This document shows, piece after piece, positions 1-6,823 of a stretch of DNA of 37,840 bases. Made by a program: the position numbers and the translations under genes. Below the pieces are notes generated by a model that was not told the DNA's origin, searched no databases, and was given only the letters and a program-made list of their open reading frames with translations. The stretch is from Clostridia bacterium (GTDB lineage: Bacteria; Bacillota; Clostridia; Peptostreptococcales; JAAYPU01), in NCBI GenBank assembly GCA_016278615.1, contig JADQBM010000121.1, positions 1 to 37,840 of the forward strand. Reading direction: 5' to 3'. The stretch's first letter is position 1. The number at the start of each line of letters is the position of its first letter.

Positions 1-54
1 ACCGCAAGCACGGTTCTGTGAGGGGTTGCCACCGTGAGGTGGCGTCTACTCGAC
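1..54 (+). mobile_element. 3' end of a group II intron (domain V 3' half and domain VI), cut by the window edge
   Basis: The first bases, CCGCAAGCACGGTTC, match the 3' strand of a bacterial group II intron domain V. They are followed by a GC-rich hairpin (GCCACC, loop GTGA, GGTGGC) and the ending GTCTACTCGAC, typical of domain VI with its branch region and a 3' terminal AY. The exact splice point, near 54, is inferred. The reverse-transcriptase ORF and the rest of the ribozyme would lie before the window. Confidence 0.72.
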
Positions 55-55
55 C

Positions 56-181
56 CTAACTTATCCAGTTATTTGGCTTCACATTTACATAAATTTCTTG
101 ACGACAGATGGTGACGGTGACTTTTCCTACGTTGTAAAGAAAGCCAAAGAGAAAAGCTCTATTAATATGTCTATAGAATAA
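56..181 (+). pseudogene. Possible 3' exon fragment of an interrupted gene
   Basis: Directly after the predicted intron end, one frame stays open for about 41 codons to a TAA at 179-181 and has no start codon of its own with a ribosome site. It contains DGDGDF followed by SYVVKKAKEK. This recalls the C-terminal acidic segment of NYN/LabA-type PIN-like nucleases, which often read GDGDF followed by a KxKE helix. If the intron sits inside a gene, this would be its 3' exon. The fragment is short and AT-rich, so the open frame could be chance. The family suggestion is weak and from memory of motif shape only. Confidence 0.25.
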
Positions 182-199
182 TCATCGTCCCCTTCTGGT

Positions 200-376
200 T
201 TATTGGTTGTTTAATTTTAATAGTAATTCATTATACTTAACAATAGCAACATTAAGAACTTGGCTAGCAGCTATAACATCACTATCTTGAAGATCTCCCT
301 CTGTTTTTTCAATCAAATCAAGCAAATTTTTTTTCAATTCTTCAATATCATTAAGCAAGTTTTTAAGCTCGGACAA
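200..376 (-). CDS. Spo0E-like small protein (TTG start)
   Basis: A 58-codon frame on the minus strand starts with TTG at 376 and is preceded by a strong AGGAGGTGA site about 7 bases upstream. The product begins MSELKNLLNDIEELKKN and carries SQVLNVAIVKYNELL near its C-terminus. This resembles the SQxLDxLIVxY signature of Spo0E-family aspartyl phosphatases, which dephosphorylate Spo0A~P and delay sporulation. The length (50-60 residues, two predicted helices) fits the family. The usual Asp after SQxL is Asn here (SQVLN), so activity or family membership is less certain. It lies alone between the intron remnant and a small membrane gene on the same strand. It implies a spore-former. Confidence 0.6.
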   Translation of the reverse strand: MSELKNLLNDIEELKKNLLDLIEKTEGDLQDSDVIAASQVLNVAIVKYNELLLKLNNQ

Positions 377-466
377 TAAAAATCACCTCCTATATATAGA
401 ATGCAAAAAATATTAATACATTATACCGATATAGGAGAAAAATATTATGAAAGAAATATTTTTAAA

Positions 467-562
467 TTAATAAAATGTCAGAGCCAAAACAATAATCACC
501 AAACCAAAAATCCCAACAAAAGTATCTACTATTACAATATCTTTACCCTGCTTCTTTTTCAA
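467..562 (-). CDS. Small single-pass membrane protein (hypothetical)
   Basis: A minus-strand frame encodes 31 residues from TTG at 562: a basic head (KKKQGKD) followed by a hydrophobic helix (IVIVDTFVGIFGLVIIVLAL) ending in TFY. An AAGGAG site lies 6 bases before the TTG. An in-frame ATG at 601 would give 44 residues but has no ribosome site, so the TTG is preferred. The same stretch has an open + strand frame from 401 to 589, but that frame lacks a ribosome site and reads as low-complexity AT-rich protein. Membrane insertion with the basic head in the cytoplasm is predicted. Function unknown. The TTG start matches the downstream Spo0E-like gene. Confidence 0.42.
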   Translation of the reverse strand: MKKKQGKDIVIVDTFVGIFGLVIIVLALTFY

Positions 563-859
563 CACCATCTCCTTTGTTATATTTCGTAATTTACTAAACA
601 TTATTTATATGACCATGTAGCATGTGACCCTATAGTCATATGCTATGATAATGTATTTAAGTTGGAAACTCTTTTTTACTATATGAATCGCAAAGAATAT
701 TTATTTTAAAAAGTATAGAAGTTCCTTATTAAAAAACAATAAATATATTGAAGAAAGTCAAAAATTTGATGATAAATAGAGGAATAAATGGTATTATTAA
801 AGAATAAGTAGGTTATAAAGCCTTTTTAATGATGCTAAGATGAATCTTAAGGAGGAAAA
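563..859. other. AT-rich intergenic region between the small membrane gene and the gene at 860
   Basis: No convincing gene is seen here on either strand. The notable element is the inverted repeat at 618-645, listed separately. The A/T content is high and several TATAAT-like hexamers occur, but none has a convincing -35 partner, so no promoter is called. Confidence 0.5.
618..645. repeat. Inverted repeat, 11-bp arms, 6-bp spacer
   Basis: TAGCATGTGAC, spacer CCTATA, GTCATATGCTA. The arms match at 10 of 11 positions, and the exception is a G-T wobble. The repeat lies just upstream of the minus-strand small membrane gene. It could be an operator for a dimeric regulator; the TGTGA / TCATA halves resemble Crp/Fnr half-sites, but the spacing is 8 instead of 6. 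It could also be an RNA hairpin. There is no T-run, so it is not a standard terminator. Confidence 0.5.
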
Positions 860-1084
860 ATGATGAATGAGCTAAAAGTAAATAACCCGTTAGGTGTATC
901 AGACTATAAGATTACCGGAGAAGATCCGGAAAATGTTAAGAATGCTTGGGAAAAATTCAAAGAAGCATTGGATTACATTAAGCAGTTGCCCTATAATATG
1001 ACAAATTCAAATGAACAGATTGATGAGAATAAAAAAGAGATTGAACAAACCTATCAGGTAAAAATTGAAAGCATAAAAGAGTAA
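860..1084 (+). CDS. Small hypothetical protein, 74 aa
   Basis: The start ATG at 860 follows a strong AAGGAGG site four to five bases upstream; ATGATG gives an alternative start at 863. The product is soluble, charged and mostly helical, with no cysteines, no membrane segment and no family that I recognise. The first part contains LGVSDYKITGEDPENVKNAW and the C-terminal half is rich in Asn, Gln, Glu and Lys. A rho-independent terminator follows at 1120, so it appears to be a single-gene transcript. The good ribosome site and terminator support a real gene; the function is unknown. Confidence 0.6.
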   Translation: MMNELKVNNPLGVSDYKITGEDPENVKNAWEKFKEALDYIKQLPYNMTNSNEQIDENKKEIEQTYQVKIESIKE

Positions 1085-1119
1085 AAGAGAGCAAGGGTTC
1101 TCTGAGATTATTGAAAAAG

Positions 1120-1146
1120 TCTCCAAAAGAATTGGAGATTTTTTTA
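1120..1146 (+). terminator. Rho-independent terminator
   Basis: Stem TCTCCAA, loop AAGAA, TTGGAGA, followed by a run of seven T. It ends the transcript of the small gene at 860-1084. Confidence 0.8.
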
Positions 1147-1223
1147 TACAACGAAGCAGCATTTTCAATTCTTTGAAAGTAAATAACGCGGTGTTAAGAT
1201 AATAAATAAAAGGAATGAGATAT

Positions 1224-2165
1224 ATGAAAACAGAATTAACGACCCTATTAAATATAGAATACCCAATTATACAAGGTGCCATGGCTTGGGTATCTGATGG
1301 AGAATTAGCAGCTTCAGTATCTAATGCAGGTGGAGCAGGAACAATAGCAGCAGGTGGAAGAACGGTAGACTGGGTGAGAGAACAGATTCAAATTGCTCGG
1401 AAAATAACGGATAAGCCTTTCGGTGTCAATATCATGCTTATGGCAGATAACCGGGATGAAATAGTCAATTTGATATGCAAAGAAAAAGTTGCTTATGCAA
1501 CCTTGGGAGCTGGAAACCCTGTGCCATACTTTGAGAAACTTCATAAGGCTACTGTAACAGTTATTCCTGTTGTACCAAACTTGAGGATCGCTAAAAAAGT
1601 AGCCTACGAAGGGGCAGATGCCATAGTTATTGAAGGAATGGAGGCGGGTGGACATGTAGGCAATTTAACCACCATGGCCTTAATGACACAGGTGATTTTA
1701 GAGGTTGATATACCTGTTGTTGTCGCTGGCGGTATTGCAGATGGAAGAGGTTTAGCTGCAGCCTTAGTGATGGGTGCGGCGGGCGTACAGATGGGCACAC
1801 GATTTCTTGCATCAACAGAATGCAATGCCCATTGGAAAGCAAAGAATAAAATTGTTGAGGCTTCGGATATAGATACGGTATTAACAGGCTTTGTACACAA
1901 GCATTATGTAAGAGGGATAAGAAATAAAATGACAGATAAGTACTTAGAGCTTGAAAAGCAAGGAGCATCAGAAGAAGCGTTAGGGCAATTATTTATTGGA
2001 ACAAACAAAAAAGGCGTATTTGATGGCGATGTAGAGTGGGGCTCTATTCAGGCGGGGCAAAGTCTTACGGTAATTGATAAAATTGAACCCTGTGAGGTAC
2101 TTATTGGTAAGATCATACAAGATGCAAAGAAAGCTCTTTTGAGTATACAAAAATATACTACATAA
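1224..2165 (+). CDS. fabK: FabK-like enoyl-ACP reductase II / nitronate monooxygenase family flavoprotein
   Basis: FMN-dependent TIM-barrel protein of the 2-nitropropane dioxygenase/FabK family, 313 residues, the usual FabK size. Visible hallmarks are YPIIQGAMAW near the N-terminus, SNAGGAGTIAAGG, the FMN-phosphate region EGMEAGGHVG, VVAGGIADGRG and MGTRFLASTEC. The C-terminal part with WGSIQAGQSL also follows FabK, which reduces trans-2-enoyl-ACP in the last step of fatty acid elongation. ATG 1224 is preferred over the in-frame ATG at 1215 because the AAGGA site is too close to the latter. It stands alone between two terminators and is not in a fab cluster, so the physiological substrate is less certain. 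Nitronate monooxygenase is the alternative, but FabK similarity is stronger. Confidence 0.8.
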   Translation: MKTELTTLLNIEYPIIQGAMAWVSDGELAASVSNAGGAGTIAAGGRTVDWVREQIQIARKITDKPFGVNIMLMADNRDEIVNLICKEKVAYATLGAGNPVPYFEKLHKATVTVIPVVPNLRIAKKVAYEGADAIVIEGMEAGGHVGNLTTMALMTQVILEVDIPVVVAGGIADGRGLAAALVMGAAGVQMGTRFLASTECNAHWKAKNKIVEASDIDTVLTGFVHKHYVRGIRNKMTDKYLELEKQGASEEALGQLFIGTNKKGVFDGDVEWGSIQAGQSLTVIDKIEPCEVLIGKIIQDAKKALLSIQKYTT

Positions 2166-2189
2166 ATATACTACATAAATATACTACAT
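2151..2189. repeat. Three tandem copies of a 13-bp unit spanning a stop codon
   Basis: AAATATACTACAT occurs three times in direct succession (2151, 2164, 2177). The first copy encodes the last residues of the FabK-like protein, and the TAA stop falls at the junction with the second copy. Confidence 0.9.
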
Positions 2190-2221
2190 AAATAGGAATC
2201 CTATAGTGATAGGAGTGCATT

Positions 2222-2253
2222 GATAGAGGCAATCGCCTTCTATCTTTTTTTTT
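2222..2253 (+). terminator. Rho-independent terminator after the FabK-like gene
   Basis: GATAGAGGC, loop AATC, GCCTTCTATC (one bulged T), then a run of nine T. A smaller hairpin, TCCTAT-AGTG-ATAGGA, lies at 2199-2214 just before it. Confidence 0.82.
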
Positions 2254-2297
2254 GATTAATATTCGATAAAGTAAGTGACATAATAGGAATAGAAATA

Positions 2298-2326
2298 TTG
2301 ACAAATGCTAAAAAAGTTGATAGGAT
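2298..2326 (+). promoter_or_regulatory. Sigma-A promoter for fhs
   Basis: TTGACA (perfect -35) at 2298-2303, 17-bp spacer, TAGGAT (-10, 4 of 6) at 2321-2326. It lies 54 bp before the fhs start and upstream of the operator-like inverted repeat at 2348. Confidence 0.6.
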
Positions 2327-2347
2327 TATTTTAGAATACAAAACATT

Positions 2348-2364
2348 GTTTTACAATACGAAAC
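2348..2364. promoter_or_regulatory. Operator-like inverted repeat upstream of fhs (copy A)
   Basis: GTTTTACAATACGAAAC; read on the other strand it is GTTTCGTATTGTAAAAC. It matches 15 of 17 positions of the element before the OPT transporter gene (18646-18662) and, like that one, lies downstream of a -10 box. This placement fits a repressor. The IclR-family protein encoded at 6816 is the natural candidate, but the link is inferred. An overlapping AAAACATTGTTTT palindrome sits just before it. Confidence 0.5.
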
Positions 2365-2379
2365 GATAGGAGGAAGATT

Positions 2380-4059
2380 ATGGACTATAAATCGGATATT
2401 GAGATTGCTCAAGAAGCAGAAAAAGAAATTATTAACGTCATTGCTGAGAAAGTTGGCATTCACGAAAGTTATGTAGAAAATTATGGGAAATATAAAGCAA
2501 AAATTGATTATAATCTGTTATCCCAAATGAAGGATGTACAAGATGGGAAACTAATTTTAGTGACGGCAATCAACCCAACTCCAGCAGGAGAAGGGAAAAC
2601 GACTACAACAGTAGGTTTAGGAGATGCCTTAAGCAGACTCAACAAAAAAACCATGGTGGCATTAAGAGAACCTTCTCTTGGCCCTGTTTTTGGCGTTAAA
2701 GGAGGTGCTGCTGGTGGTGGTTATTCACAGGTGGTGCCCATGGAAGATATAAACCTCCATTTTACTGGGGATTTGCATGCCATTGGAGCTGCTAATAACC
2801 TTATTGCTGCTATGTTGGATAATCATATTCATCAAGGTAATGCTCTGAACATAGACATAAGACGTATTATGTGGAAGAGAGCAATGGATATGAATGATAG
2901 ACAGCTCAGATTCATCGTAGATGGGATGGGGGGAAAAGCCAATGGAATGCCACGAGAAGATGGCTTCGATATCACCGTCGCTTCCGAAGTTATGGCTGTG
3001 TTGTGTCTGTCAAAGGATTTAGATGACTTAAAAGAAAGATTGTCAAAAATGGTGGTTGCTTATTCCAACGATAAAAAACCCGTGACAGTGGGAGATATAA
3101 AAGCCCAAGGGGCAGCAGCTGCATTATTAAAGGATACTTTAAAACCAAATCTTGTTCAGACTTTGGAGCATACGCCCACCTTTATTCATGGGGGTCCCTT
3201 TGCAAATATTGCTCATGGTTGCAATAGTGTTATGGCAACAAAAATGGCTCTAAAATTAGGAGATTATGTGGTAACAGAAGCAGGCTTCGGGGCAGATTTG
3301 GGAGCAGAGAAATTCGTAGATATTAAATGTCGTTTAAGTGGCCTAAAACCAAATGCAGTTGTTATCGTGGCGACAGTTCGTGCATTAAAGCATCATGGAG
3401 GTTGTTCAAAGGCTCAACTGAATGAAGAAAATATTAAAGCCCTTGAAGAGGGATTACCCAATCTTTTAAAACATGTTGAAAATGTAACTAAAAATTTCGG
3501 ACTTCCCGCCGTAGTCGCCATCAATAGATTTCCAACAGATACTGTAAAAGAATTGGACTTTATTGAAAATAAATGTAAAGAATTGGGCGTCAATGTTGCT
3601 CTTTCTGAAGTATGGGCAAAGGGTGGCGAAGGTGGCGAAGCATTGGCAAAAGAAGTGCTCAACCTTATTGAAAAGGGAGAAAATAAGTTCAAATTTACAT
3701 ATATGGATGAAGTGTCTATTAAAGAAAAAATCGAAGCCATTGCAACAAAGATTTACGGCGCTGATGGCGTAGATTATACGGCGCAAAGTGAGAAGCAGAT
3801 AGAAGAACTTGAGGCGTTTGGGTATACGAAACTTCCAATCTGCATGGCGAAAACCCAGTATTCCTTATCAGATGATCCAAAAAAATTAGGAAGGCCCAAA
3901 GACTTCCGAGTTTCCATAAGAAGCGTAAAAGTTTCAGCAGGTGCAGGATTTATAGTAGCTTTAACAGGAGATATTATGACCATGCCAGGACTTCCAAAAG
4001 CGCCTGCAGCGGAAAAGATAGATGTGGACAATACAGGGAAGATATCAGGATTGTTTTAA
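2380..4059 (+). CDS. fhs: Formate-tetrahydrofolate ligase
   Basis: Cytoplasmic C1 enzyme interconverting formate, ATP and THF with 10-formyl-THF, ADP and phosphate. At 559 residues it has the normal length. The P-loop TPAGEGKTT is at 67-75, followed by the conserved segments [24 protein letters not shown]-type [16 protein letters not shown], and [11 protein letters not shown]. The start follows an AGGAGG site. It leads the C1 and pantothenate-related genes on the same strand, separated from fchA by 344 bp of repeats. In acetogens and purine fermenters Fhs works either way. Here, with FchA, FolD and a formate channel downstream, I infer the ATP-forming direction (10-formyl-THF to formate). Identity is certain; direction is inferred. 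Confidence 0.97.
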   Translation: MDYKSDIEIAQEAEKEIINVIAEKVGIHESYVENYGKYKAKIDYNLLSQMKDVQDGKLILVTAINPTPAGEGKTTTTVGLGDALSRLNKKTMVALREPSLGPVFGVKGGAAGGGYSQVVPMEDINLHFTGDLHAIGAANNLIAAMLDNHIHQGNALNIDIRRIMWKRAMDMNDRQLRFIVDGMGGKANGMPREDGFDITVASEVMAVLCLSKDLDDLKERLSKMVVAYSNDKKPVTVGDIKAQGAAAALLKDTLKPNLVQTLEHTPTFIHGGPFANIAHGCNSVMATKMALKLGDYVVTEAGFGADLGAEKFVDIKCRLSGLKPNAVVIVATVRALKHHGGCSKAQLNEENIKALEEGLPNLLKHVENVTKNFGLPAVVAINRFPTDTVKELDFIENKCKELGVNVALSEVWAKGGEGGEALAKEVLNLIEKGENKFKFTYMDEVSIKEKIEAIATKIYGADGVDYTAQSEKQIEELEAFGYTKLPICMAKTQYSLSDDPKKLGRPKDFRVSIRSVKVSAGAGFIVALTGDIMTMPGLPKAPAAEKIDVDNTGKISGLF

Positions 4060-4403
4060 ATGTTTAGAAGTTGAAGTTTAAGAGGACTCCTTCGGAGTAG
4101 TAATTATCATGTTGAAGCTGAAGTTTTTAAAACAAAATTCTTCCTTCAATCCTAAATCTTAAATAAATCATGTATTTACACTTATACTTAGACTTCAACT
4201 TACTTTTCCTCGGGCAGGCACGGGGACCAGCCCCTACAGCTTAGACTTCAACTTGCTCTTTCGGGCAGGCGCAAGGCCAGCCCCTACAGCTTAGACTTCA
4301 ACTTGCTCTTTCGGGCAGGCACAGGACCAGCCCCTACAGCTCACTTTTTCTCGGGCAGGCGCAAGGCCAGCCCCTACAGACTTAAAAAACAAGGAGTTAA
4401 TAG
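4060..4403. repeat. Repeat-filled spacer between fhs and fchA: four REP-like units plus flanking direct/inverted motifs
   Basis: No gene is seen. Four copies of a 29-30 bp element, TCGGGCAGGC followed by a purine-rich centre and CCAGCCCCTACAG, lie at 4210-4239, 4261-4289, 4311-4339 and 4351-4379. The first three are joined by or preceded by TTAGACTTCAACTTGCTCTT-type spacers, giving a period near 50 bp. A diverged inverse of the spacer (GAAGTTGAAGTTTAAG) lies at about 4067-4082. A small ACTCC-TTC-GGAGT hairpin is at 4086-4098. On the minus strand the unit reads CTGTAGGGGCTGGCC..., the same theme as the element after serS at 37797. Confidence 0.85.
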
Positions 4404-5033
4404 ATGTTAGATAAATCATGTGAAGAATTTGTAAAGGTTCTTGCTTCAAAAGATCCAATTCCTGGTGGCGGTGGCGCCAGTGCTTATGTGGGATCTTTGG
4501 GTATGGCATTAGGCAGTATGGTGGGGAATTTGACTTTAGGTAAGAAAAAATACATATCGGTTCAGGAAGATATTCAAATATTACTTAAAAAATCTGAAGA
4601 TATTATACATACACTAAATGAATTGGTAAAAAAAGATGCAGATGCATTTTACCCATTATCTCAAGCCTATTCAATGCCGTCTACGACTCAAGAAGAAAAG
4701 GAAATAAAAGATAAAGCACTTCAAAGTGCATTGATAGAGGCCACCTTGGTACCCCTTAGAATTGCAGAAGTATGTAAAGTGGCCATTGATCTACATGAGG
4801 AATATGCTTTGAAGGGTACAAGAATGGCCATTAGTGATGTAGGCGTAGGGGTCATATTTTGTAAAGCCGCTCTTCAGGGAGCAAGACTAAATGTGCTGAT
4901 TAATACAGCTATTATGAAGGATGAAAGCTTAAAGAAGGAAGTATTAGAACAATTAGAAAAAATTGAACAAATAGGATTAACCAAAGCAGATGAAATTTAT
5001 CTTCAAGTAGAGCAGATGCTAAGGGGGAAATAA
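4404..5033 (+). CDS. fchA: Methenyl-THF cyclohydrolase (cyclodeaminase/cyclohydrolase family)
   Basis: Small cytoplasmic protein, 209 residues, of the formiminotransferase-cyclodeaminase family. It is all-helical apart from the Gly-rich motif PIPGGGGASAY at 18-28, the folate-binding signature of this family. Stand-alone versions are annotated as FchA, methenyl-THF cyclohydrolase or formimino-THF cyclodeaminase. The start follows AAGGAG, and folD begins two bases after its stop, so the two are translationally linked. Because the FolD next to it lacks the cyclohydrolase lysine, this protein most likely supplies that step (5,10-methenyl-THF to 10-formyl-THF). Formimino-THF deamination from purine or histidine breakdown is the alternative, but no formiminotransferase is nearby. 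Confidence 0.9.
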   Translation: MLDKSCEEFVKVLASKDPIPGGGGASAYVGSLGMALGSMVGNLTLGKKKYISVQEDIQILLKKSEDIIHTLNELVKKDADAFYPLSQAYSMPSTTQEEKEIKDKALQSALIEATLVPLRIAEVCKVAIDLHEEYALKGTRMAISDVGVGVIFCKAALQGARLNVLINTAIMKDESLKKEVLEQLEKIEQIGLTKADEIYLQVEQMLRGK

Positions 5034-5034
5034 A

Positions 5035-5880
5035 ATGACGAAGATACTCAAGGGAAAACCAGTTGTAGAAGAAATGAAAGAAGCAATGAAAAAGAGTATT
5101 CAGGAATATGAAAAAAAAGGGATATTCCCCACTATGGCAATTATCAGAGTAGGTAGCAGGGAAGATGATATTGCTTATGAAAAAGCGATTATGAGGAATT
5201 GTGAATCAGTAGGGATTAAGGCAGTGGTATATGAAGCAAAAGAAGACATTCAAATGGCTGACTTTTCTATTCTTGTGAAAACGGTTAATAACAATGATCA
5301 GATTCATGGTATTTTGATATTTAGACCGCTTCCTAAGCAATTGGATATGGATATCATAAAGAATTTAGTAGATCCCAAGAAAGACATCGATTGTATGAAT
5401 CCCATTAATCTCCAAAAGGTTTTTGAAGGGGCAGAAGACGGGTTTTTACCCTGCACACCAGAAGCAGTTGTGGAGATATTAAAATATTATGAGATTCCAT
5501 TAAAAGGTGCAAAGGCAACCATTATTAATAGAAGCCTGGTTTTGGGAAAACCTCTTGGAATGATGTTGCTCAAAGAAAATGCTACGGTTCAAATATGTCA
5601 TTCAAAAACAATAGATTTAGCAAAAGAAGCCGCCTCAGCAGATATTGTTGTTACGGGTGCCGGTAAGGCAAAGATGTTTGGTGAAGAATACTTTAGCAAA
5701 TCTTCCGTAATAGTGGATGTAGGCATTAATTATTTAGATTCCAAAATGTGTGGAGATGTTGATTATGATGGAGTGAAAGAAAAAGTCTTGGCCATTACAC
5801 CTGTTCCAGGTGGTGTTGGAACGGTCACAAGTACCATTCTTTTAAGACATGTTTTAGAAGCAGTTGAGAAACTCAAATAA
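5035..5880 (+). CDS. folD: FolD-family methylene-THF dehydrogenase, predicted to lack cyclohydrolase activity
   Basis: NAD(P)-dependent methylene-THF dehydrogenase fold, 281 residues, normal length. Conserved parts include Y48, the DID of KKDIDCMNP (folate site), PCTPEAVVEIL, the dinucleotide loop NRSLVLGKPLG and PGGVGTVTS. The canonical YxxxK motif reads YEKAI: aligned without gaps between the two flanking VG pairs, the catalytic Lys (K56 in E. coli) is Ile52. The Gln of ILVQLPLP (Q98) is Phe96 in ILIFRPLP. These two residues carry the cyclohydrolase chemistry in bifunctional FolD, so this enzyme is probably dehydrogenase-only. fchA directly upstream would complement it. The ribosome site lies in the fchA tail. 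Confidence 0.92.
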   Translation: MTKILKGKPVVEEMKEAMKKSIQEYEKKGIFPTMAIIRVGSREDDIAYEKAIMRNCESVGIKAVVYEAKEDIQMADFSILVKTVNNNDQIHGILIFRPLPKQLDMDIIKNLVDPKKDIDCMNPINLQKVFEGAEDGFLPCTPEAVVEILKYYEIPLKGAKATIINRSLVLGKPLGMMLLKENATVQICHSKTIDLAKEAASADIVVTGAGKAKMFGEEYFSKSSVIVDVGINYLDSKMCGDVDYDGVKEKVLAITPVPGGVGTVTSTILLRHVLEAVEKLK

Positions 5881-5953
5881 AACAGAAATGGCAACTCTGA
5901 ATTTATCTGCAGAAGTCATACATAAAGCTTGGGTTAAAAGAGAGAGGTAAGAG

Positions 5954-6823
5954 ATGGAAGAGAATTTTTTAACACCGGAACAAATAACAAGAAGCGTTGT
6001 TGAGACAGGAATTAAAAAAGTTCATATTTCTTTGAAAGATCAACTCCTTTTAGGTATACTAGCAGGTGCATTTATTGCATTTGCAGCTGAAGGTTCCAAT
6101 ATGGCAGCATTCAACCTATTTGCAAATAGTGAGACCTATGGATTAGGAAAAGCATTAGCAGGCGCTATATTTGGAACTGGGTTGATGCTGGTTCTCATAG
6201 CAGGAGGAGAACTTTTTACAGGAAATTGTTTGATTATAATAAGTGTATTGGAAAAAAAAGTGAAGCTTAGAAGCATGTTCTCCAATTGGACCGTTGTGTA
6301 TACAGGAAATCTTATAGGCTCGGTTCTTATTGCCTATATGATAGTCCAATCAGGACTTATGAATAGTGGGGACAACATGTTGGGCGTTATGACCATCAAG
6401 ATTGCAGCTTATAAAGTAGGATTGCCCTTTCTATCTGCTTTTTATCTTGGGGTTATGTGTAACTGGCTTGTATGCTTAGCGGTTTGGCTGGCCTATAGTG
6501 CAAAAGATACTACGGGAAAAATATTAGGTATATTTTTTCCGATATGGCTCTTTATTACATCTGGGTTTGAACATAGTGTTGCCAATATGTACTATATACC
6601 GGCAGGAATATTAGCAAAAGCAGATGTATCATTAGCAAAAGCCACACAATTATCTTCGGAAACATTAGCAGGCTTGAATTGGCAGACATTTATCATAAAT
6701 AATCTGATACCAGTTACGCTGGGAAATATTGTAGGGGGAGGCTTTTTCGTAGCAGGTTTGTATTGGTATATCTATCTAAAAGGAAGCAACCCATCAAATG
6801 TCGGAGGAAAAGATCATGAATGA
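5954..6823 (+). CDS. Formate/nitrite transporter (FNT) family channel
   Basis: Six-helix membrane channel of the FocA/NirC family, 289 residues. The first helix follows LKDQLLLGILAGAFIAFAAEG, and the family motifs LFTGNCLI and NWLVCLAVWLAYSAKDTTGK, GFEHSVANMYYIPAGI are clear. FNT members carry formate, nitrite or other small monoanions across the membrane. Its position after fhs-fchA-folD strongly suggests formate, probably as export of the C1 product. The start ATG follows GAGAGGTAAGAG. The gene ends inside the start of the IclR gene (8-bp overlap, ATGAATGA), so the two are co-translated. Nitrite transport is unlikely in this context. Confidence 0.93.
   Translation: MEENFLTPEQITRSVVETGIKKVHISLKDQLLLGILAGAFIAFAAEGSNMAAFNLFANSETYGLGKALAGAIFGTGLMLVLIAGGELFTGNCLIIISVLEKKVKLRSMFSNWTVVYTGNLIGSVLIAYMIVQSGLMNSGDNMLGVMTIKIAAYKVGLPFLSAFYLGVMCNWLVCLAVWLAYSAKDTTGKILGIFFPIWLFITSGFEHSVANMYYIPAGILAKADVSLAKATQLSSETLAGLNWQTFIINNLIPVTLGNIVGGGFFVAGLYWYIYLKGSNPSNVGGKDHE

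Noticed and set aside
401..589. Plus-strand open frame of 62 codons
   Set aside because: No ribosome site and low-complexity composition. The minus strand here holds a better-supported small membrane gene and lies in the leader of the Spo0E-like gene.
1007..1282. Minus-strand 91-codon frame
   Set aside because: It lies antisense to the small gene, its terminator and the fabK start, and has no ribosome site; it is an AT-rich shadow.
4210..4379. Repeat array as a CRISPR
   Set aside because: The spacers are themselves repeats (TTAGACTTCAACTTG-type), not unique, there are only four units with diverged centres, and no cas genes are nearby.
6798..6815. Upstream ATG as start of the IclR protein
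   Set aside because: It precedes the GGAGG site that properly serves ATG 6816, and it would add residues not typical of the family N-terminus.
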